The notes under the pieces are model-generated. The model saw only the letters and a list, made by a program, of their open reading frames with translations, had not been told where the DNA came from and did no database searches. Positions 62,555 to 64,000 of a stretch of 64,000 bases of DNA are shown one piece after another. Numbering within the stretch: the first letter of the stretch is position 1; each line of letters begins with the position of its first letter. The DNA comes from Chitinophagaceae bacterium. Lineage in GTDB: Bacteria; Bacteroidota; Bacteroidia; Chitinophagales; Chitinophagaceae. A program made the position numbers and the translations under genes. The stretch spans positions 1,488,001 to 1,552,000 of the forward strand of contig JANINS010000003.1 in NCBI GenBank assembly GCA_024508725.1. Direction: 5' to 3'.

Positions 62555-63460
62555 TCAGTTTACTTTAACGCATGGAGCGATCTTTTGAAACATCTCTTCA
62601 TTAATAAAAACAATTTTTTTCAGTTCGTCAACAGATTGGAAATTGCCATTCTTTTTCCGGTAGATAATTATGGCCTGAGCAATATCTTTCGAAATGCCAG
62701 CGCATTCCATCAATTCATTTTCAAGAGCTGTATTTATGTTGATCTTGTTTACTGCTGGAGCAGAAAGCTTGAGATATGGCTTAATTAACTGAAAAGTAGA
62801 ATCTTTCAATCCATAAGTTTTTGCAACCTGTTCGATCGATGCAAAACCTCCGATCTTGTCCCTGAATTTTATGATACGATTACTAAGTACTTCGCCAATG
62901 CCAGGTAATGCTTTCCAATCTTCTACCGTAGCGGTGTTAATATCGATGATATTGATTTGTTTAGATGGATATTCCGGCTTTGAGTAAGGTGTATAATTGT
63001 TTGTATAAGTCGTTCCGCCGGTTTCGATTTTTGCATAAGGAATGATCCTGTCTGCATCTTCTTTCTTTAAGCTGTATATCTTTCTGAGATCTTCCGGCTT
63101 CCTGAATTTTCCACCTTTGTTTCGATAGTTGATGATCGTTCTGGCTGTACGTTCAGGCAATCCTAAGGTGATAAAGCCTTCTTCGTTCAATGTATTCGGA
63201 TCGAAAACGAAAAGCTTCACCTGCTTTTTTTCTGCCGCAGCAAAAGGAGTTTGCCAACCATGATCATCATCTTCCTGTGGTCTGGAAGTTGGTTTTGTTT
63301 GTGCCAGTTCTTTCTTCAGCTCATCTGAGATAACTTCTGGAGCTTTTTTCGCTGAAAAGAGATTAGGAAGGAGGATAAATCCGCCAAGCAGCATAATAAC
63401 TATAACGATCGCATTGCGTTCTCTTTTTGAAAAAGAGAAATAGTCTTTTATCCAACTCAT
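62555..63460 (-). CDS. Helix-hairpin-helix protein, ComEA-like
   Basis: 301 residues with an N-terminal membrane anchor (NAIVIVIMLLGGFILLPN) and three helix-hairpin-helix repeats (LGLPERTARTIINYRNKGGKF near 100, LPGIGEVLSNRIIKFRDKIGGF near 190, CAGISKDIAQAIIIYRKKNGNF near 262). ComEA-type proteins bind DNA in the periplasm during uptake, but many Bacteroidota carry such proteins with no known competence. It follows the metallo-hydrolase gene by 11 bases and is probably cotranscribed. Confidence 0.85.
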   Translation of the reverse strand: MSWIKDYFSFSKRERNAIVIVIMLLGGFILLPNLFSAKKAPEVISDELKKELAQTKPTSRPQEDDDHGWQTPFAAAEKKQVKLFVFDPNTLNEEGFITLGLPERTARTIINYRNKGGKFRKPEDLRKIYSLKKEDADRIIPYAKIETGGTTYTNNYTPYSKPEYPSKQINIIDINTATVEDWKALPGIGEVLSNRIIKFRDKIGGFASIEQVAKTYGLKDSTFQLIKPYLKLSAPAVNKININTALENELMECAGISKDIAQAIIIYRKKNGNFQSVDELKKIVFINEEMFQKIAPCVKVN

Positions 63461-63471
63461 ACAACAACATT

Positions 63472-63999
63472 TTACAGCTTACAGGTCAGGCCATCGTAAG
63501 CAAGGTTAATGTGCTGTGGTAAAGCAGCACTAATGTGTTGGTGAAATCCTAGTTGGTGACTAATATGAGTAAAATATGCTTCAGGAATGTTGAGTTGTTC
63601 TACCAATGCTACTGCTTCGTCGAGCGTGAAATGAGAAATGTGTTTTTCTTTTCTCAAAGCATTTACAACCAGTATGTGTGAGCCTTTGATCTTTTCCTTT
63701 TCGTCTTCTTCAATCCTGTTAGCATCTGTAATATAGGTAAAATTTCCAAAACGAAAACCATACACCGGCATTTTATGATGCCAGGCGAGTATGGGTGTTA
63801 CGGGAATGTCTCCGATAATAAATGGCGTTTCATCGATCGTGACAAGTTCTATCTCAGGAACGCCGGGATATTTTTTTTCGGCAAAAGCGTAGTAAAAATC
63901 CCTTCTTAAAGCTTCTTCGGTTAGAGTGTTTGCAAATACCTGCATGGGTTTTTGCATGAAGAAGTTGAAAGCCCTGACATCATCCAGTCCTGCGATATG
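63472..63999 (-). CDS. Metallo-beta-lactamase-fold hydrolase (PhnP-like), N-terminus cut off
   Basis: The frame runs off the right edge. The part at the edge reads HIAGLDDVRAFNFF, the end of the HxHxDH region seen in PhnP and related cyclic-phosphate hydrolases. Later it has VYGFRFGNFTYITDAN and the ligand His in TLDEAVALVEQLNIPEAYFTHISHQLG. The substrate is unknown. An ATG inside (63957) is not the start because the metal motif precedes it. Confidence 0.85.
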   Translation of the reverse strand, partial: HIAGLDDVRAFNFFMQKPMQVFANTLTEEALRRDFYYAFAEKKYPGVPEIELVTIDETPFIIGDIPVTPILAWHHKMPVYGFRFGNFTYITDANRIEEDEKEKIKGSHILVVNALRKEKHISHFTLDEAVALVEQLNIPEAYFTHISHQLGFHQHISAALPQHINLAYDGLTCKL

Positions 64000-64000
64000 A

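Overview
The window looks like a contiguous piece of a Bacteroidota chromosome, most like the family Chitinophagaceae. Reasons: promoters of the Bacteroidota type (a TAnnTTTG box at about -7, no clear Shine-Dalgarno sites), an F-type ATP synthase subunit a with a secreted His-rich N-terminus, a TonB receptor with a carboxypeptidase-regulatory-like N-terminus, 2TM, DUF2721 and HTH_34 proteins, and an AT-leaning, housekeeping-rich gene set. I see no plasmid, phage, transposase, CRISPR or defence island.

Layout: 1-8.7 kb carries a WecA/MraY-type transferase (partial), frr, an EamA transporter, scpA, a hybrid histidine kinase behind dxs, and an MsbA-like ABC exporter. 8.8-23 kb carries relA/spoT, purA, a very acidic small protein, pabB, a lytic transglycosylase, tatA-gatA, rplS, a HerA-like ATPase with a GroES-like protein, an RprY-like regulator, ruvB and an SDR. 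23-30.7 kb is a cell-surface sugar region (NodB deacetylase lipoprotein, GT4, three GT2, ABC exporter) followed by DUF2721 and DUF488 genes. 30.7-35.4 kb is atpB-E-F-H-A, without atpG. 35.5-45.4 kb has a TonB receptor, an operon of small membrane proteins with a winged-helix regulator, lipoate ligase, an M23 lipoprotein, TfoX-N, an ABC-2 transporter pair and a LolA-like protein. 45.5-50.4 kb has pdxA divergent from rsmA, a D-2-hydroxyacid dehydrogenase, greA, a trypsin-like protease and a HIT protein. 50.5-64 kb has a polysaccharide flippase, a six-PAS kinase, tRNA-Leu, tig, Uma2, two clpP genes, clpX, a 51-residue protein, acyl-CoA dehydrogenase, a helix-hairpin-helix protein and a partial metallo-hydrolase.

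No exotic protein-coding system stands out. The unusual material is non-coding. (1) At least fourteen copies of an interspersed repeat with a 17-base core (CAAGAGTGCGACGCAAC or CAAGTGAGTGACACAAC) lie between genes in both orientations; at least two copies are split by other small palindromes. (2) Many -7 boxes end only 4-8 bases before the start codon, implying widespread leaderless mRNAs, and this corrects several start codons. (3) The greA leader contains a complete intrinsic terminator between promoter and start codon, resembling in logic the GraL arrangement of E. coli. (4) The ATP synthase operon is interrupted by a terminator and long palindromes between its genes. (5) A long-range foldable leader lies between clpP2 and clpX. 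Start codons below are my choices, explained per gene.
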